A DNA stretch of 7,261 nt from the NCBI GenBank assembly GCA_003649695.1, contig QMSR01000045.1:1-7261 (forward strand). The letters are read 5' to 3'. The notes under the pieces were generated by a model, which had not been told where the DNA came from, made no database searches, and was given only the letters and a program-made list of their open reading frames with translations. Source of the stretch: Thermoplasmata archaeon. GTDB taxonomy: Archaea; Thermoplasmatota; Thermoplasmata; Thermoplasmatales; B87-G9. Below are positions 6,920-7,261 of this stretch, one piece after another (the stretch's first letter is position 1; each line of letters begins with the position of its first letter). Position numbers and translations under genes: made by a program.

Positions 6920-7261
6920 ATGCAAATAGGAGAAGCAGTGCAGGGAAAGGTGGGGATCGCGGTCTCAGACCCGGTGTTCGCGAATCGGATAGCATCAGCA
7001 TTGTCTAAATTGGGGATCCCGTACTGCTTCCTCGGCAGGGGGCTGCCTCCCAGGGACGTGGTCGCCGTGCTGGACGATTCCGTCGCAGGCCAAGGCCCTA
7101 TGAGGGTCGCCAGAAGGCTCCTGCTCAGGCTCAGGGGACTCGTCGGGTCCCCGATCGTGGTGGGCGTCGACCCCGGGCCCAAGCCGGGGATCGCCGTCGT
7201 CTCCGGCGGGCAGCTCCTGGAGTCCATGGAAGCCCCCTCGGTGGAGAGGGCAATAGCCGAG
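6920..7261 (+). CDS. Putative RNase H/RuvC-fold protein with extra N-terminal domain (3' end outside window)
   Basis: The frame is open from ATG 6920 to the right edge (114 codons, no stop), so the gene is truncated by the window. Residues 79-101 contain IVVGVDPGPKPGIAVVSGG, the first beta-hairpin of the RuvC/YqgF/RNase H superfamily with a candidate metal-binding Asp84; the other catalytic residues would lie outside. Before it sits an alpha/beta segment of about 75 residues: KVGIAVSDPVFANRIASALSKLG in two overlapping parts (10-32), then LPPRDVVAVLDDS (42-54) and a basic Arg/Leu helix (62-73). I do not recognise this segment; it faintly resembles a receiver-like or Rossmann-like fold. The start is uncertain. 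ATG 6920 has no Shine-Dalgarno. GTG 6938 has GGAG 5 nt upstream, and GTG 6950 would begin right at the first strand. It diverges from nurA, so a role in nucleic-acid processing is plausible but unproven. Confidence 0.65.
   Translation, partial: MQIGEAVQGKVGIAVSDPVFANRIASALSKLGIPYCFLGRGLPPRDVVAVLDDSVAGQGPMRVARRLLLRLRGLVGSPIVVGVDPGPKPGIAVVSGGQLLESMEAPSVERAIAE

Noticed and set aside
6883..7227. Upstream extension of the nurA frame by 115 codons
   Set aside because: The extension is low-complexity Ser/Thr/Pro sequence antisense to the divergent RuvC-like gene. NurA family length and the position of motif I fit the ATG at 6882.
1..7261. Mobile elements, CRISPR repeats, tRNA or other RNA genes
   Set aside because: I looked for regular repeats, terminal inverted repeats, transposase motifs and tRNA-like GGTTCGAATCC-type loops and saw none. 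The window is almost fully coding.

Overview
The window is a compact stretch of archaeal chromosome, about 55-60% GC by eye, built around one DNA double-strand-break resection operon. Four genes run on the minus strand in the order nurA, herA, mre11, rad50. HerA-NurA is a helicase/nuclease pair known as a cluster only in archaea, especially thermophiles. Heavy AGG/AGA arginine use and charged, Lys/Glu-rich proteins also fit a thermophile. A deep Thermoproteota or Korarchaeota-type organism is my best guess, but the sequence does not fix the lineage.

Layout from left to right. At 2-523 (+) is the C-terminal end of a radical SAM protein of the biotin-synthase-like archaeal group; its N-terminus and Fe-S motif lie outside the window. 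It converges with rad50 (3159-505, -), and the two coding regions overlap by 19 bp. Next come mre11 (4324-3140, -), herA (5893-4373, -) and nurA (6882-5890, -). nurA and herA share an ATGA stop/start overlap. A 48-nt gap with a possible internal promoter and a strong Shine-Dalgarno separates herA from mre11. mre11 and rad50 overlap by 20 nt. Beyond nurA, divergent across only about 40 bp, lies the start of a plus-strand gene (6920 to the window edge). It encodes a putative RNase H/RuvC-fold protein with an extra N-terminal domain of about 75 residues.

From what is known of these families, Mre11-Rad50 recognises and opens broken or blocked DNA ends. HerA, a hexameric FtsK-like translocase, then drives the NurA nuclease along the DNA to make the long 3' single strand that RadA uses for recombination. 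All the main catalytic motifs are visible in the four proteins. The one clear departure is in Mre11, where the usual GNHD metal-binding motif reads GDHD.

The core of the window is therefore a known system, intact. The less ordinary points are nurA at the head of the operon, a RuvC-like gene sharing its promoter region, the Mre11 Asn-to-Asp change, TTG/GTG starts for mre11/rad50, and an AT-rich island inside the rad50 coiled coil. I saw no tRNA, rRNA, CRISPR array, insertion sequence or long repeat, and no gene-free stretch longer than 50 bases.
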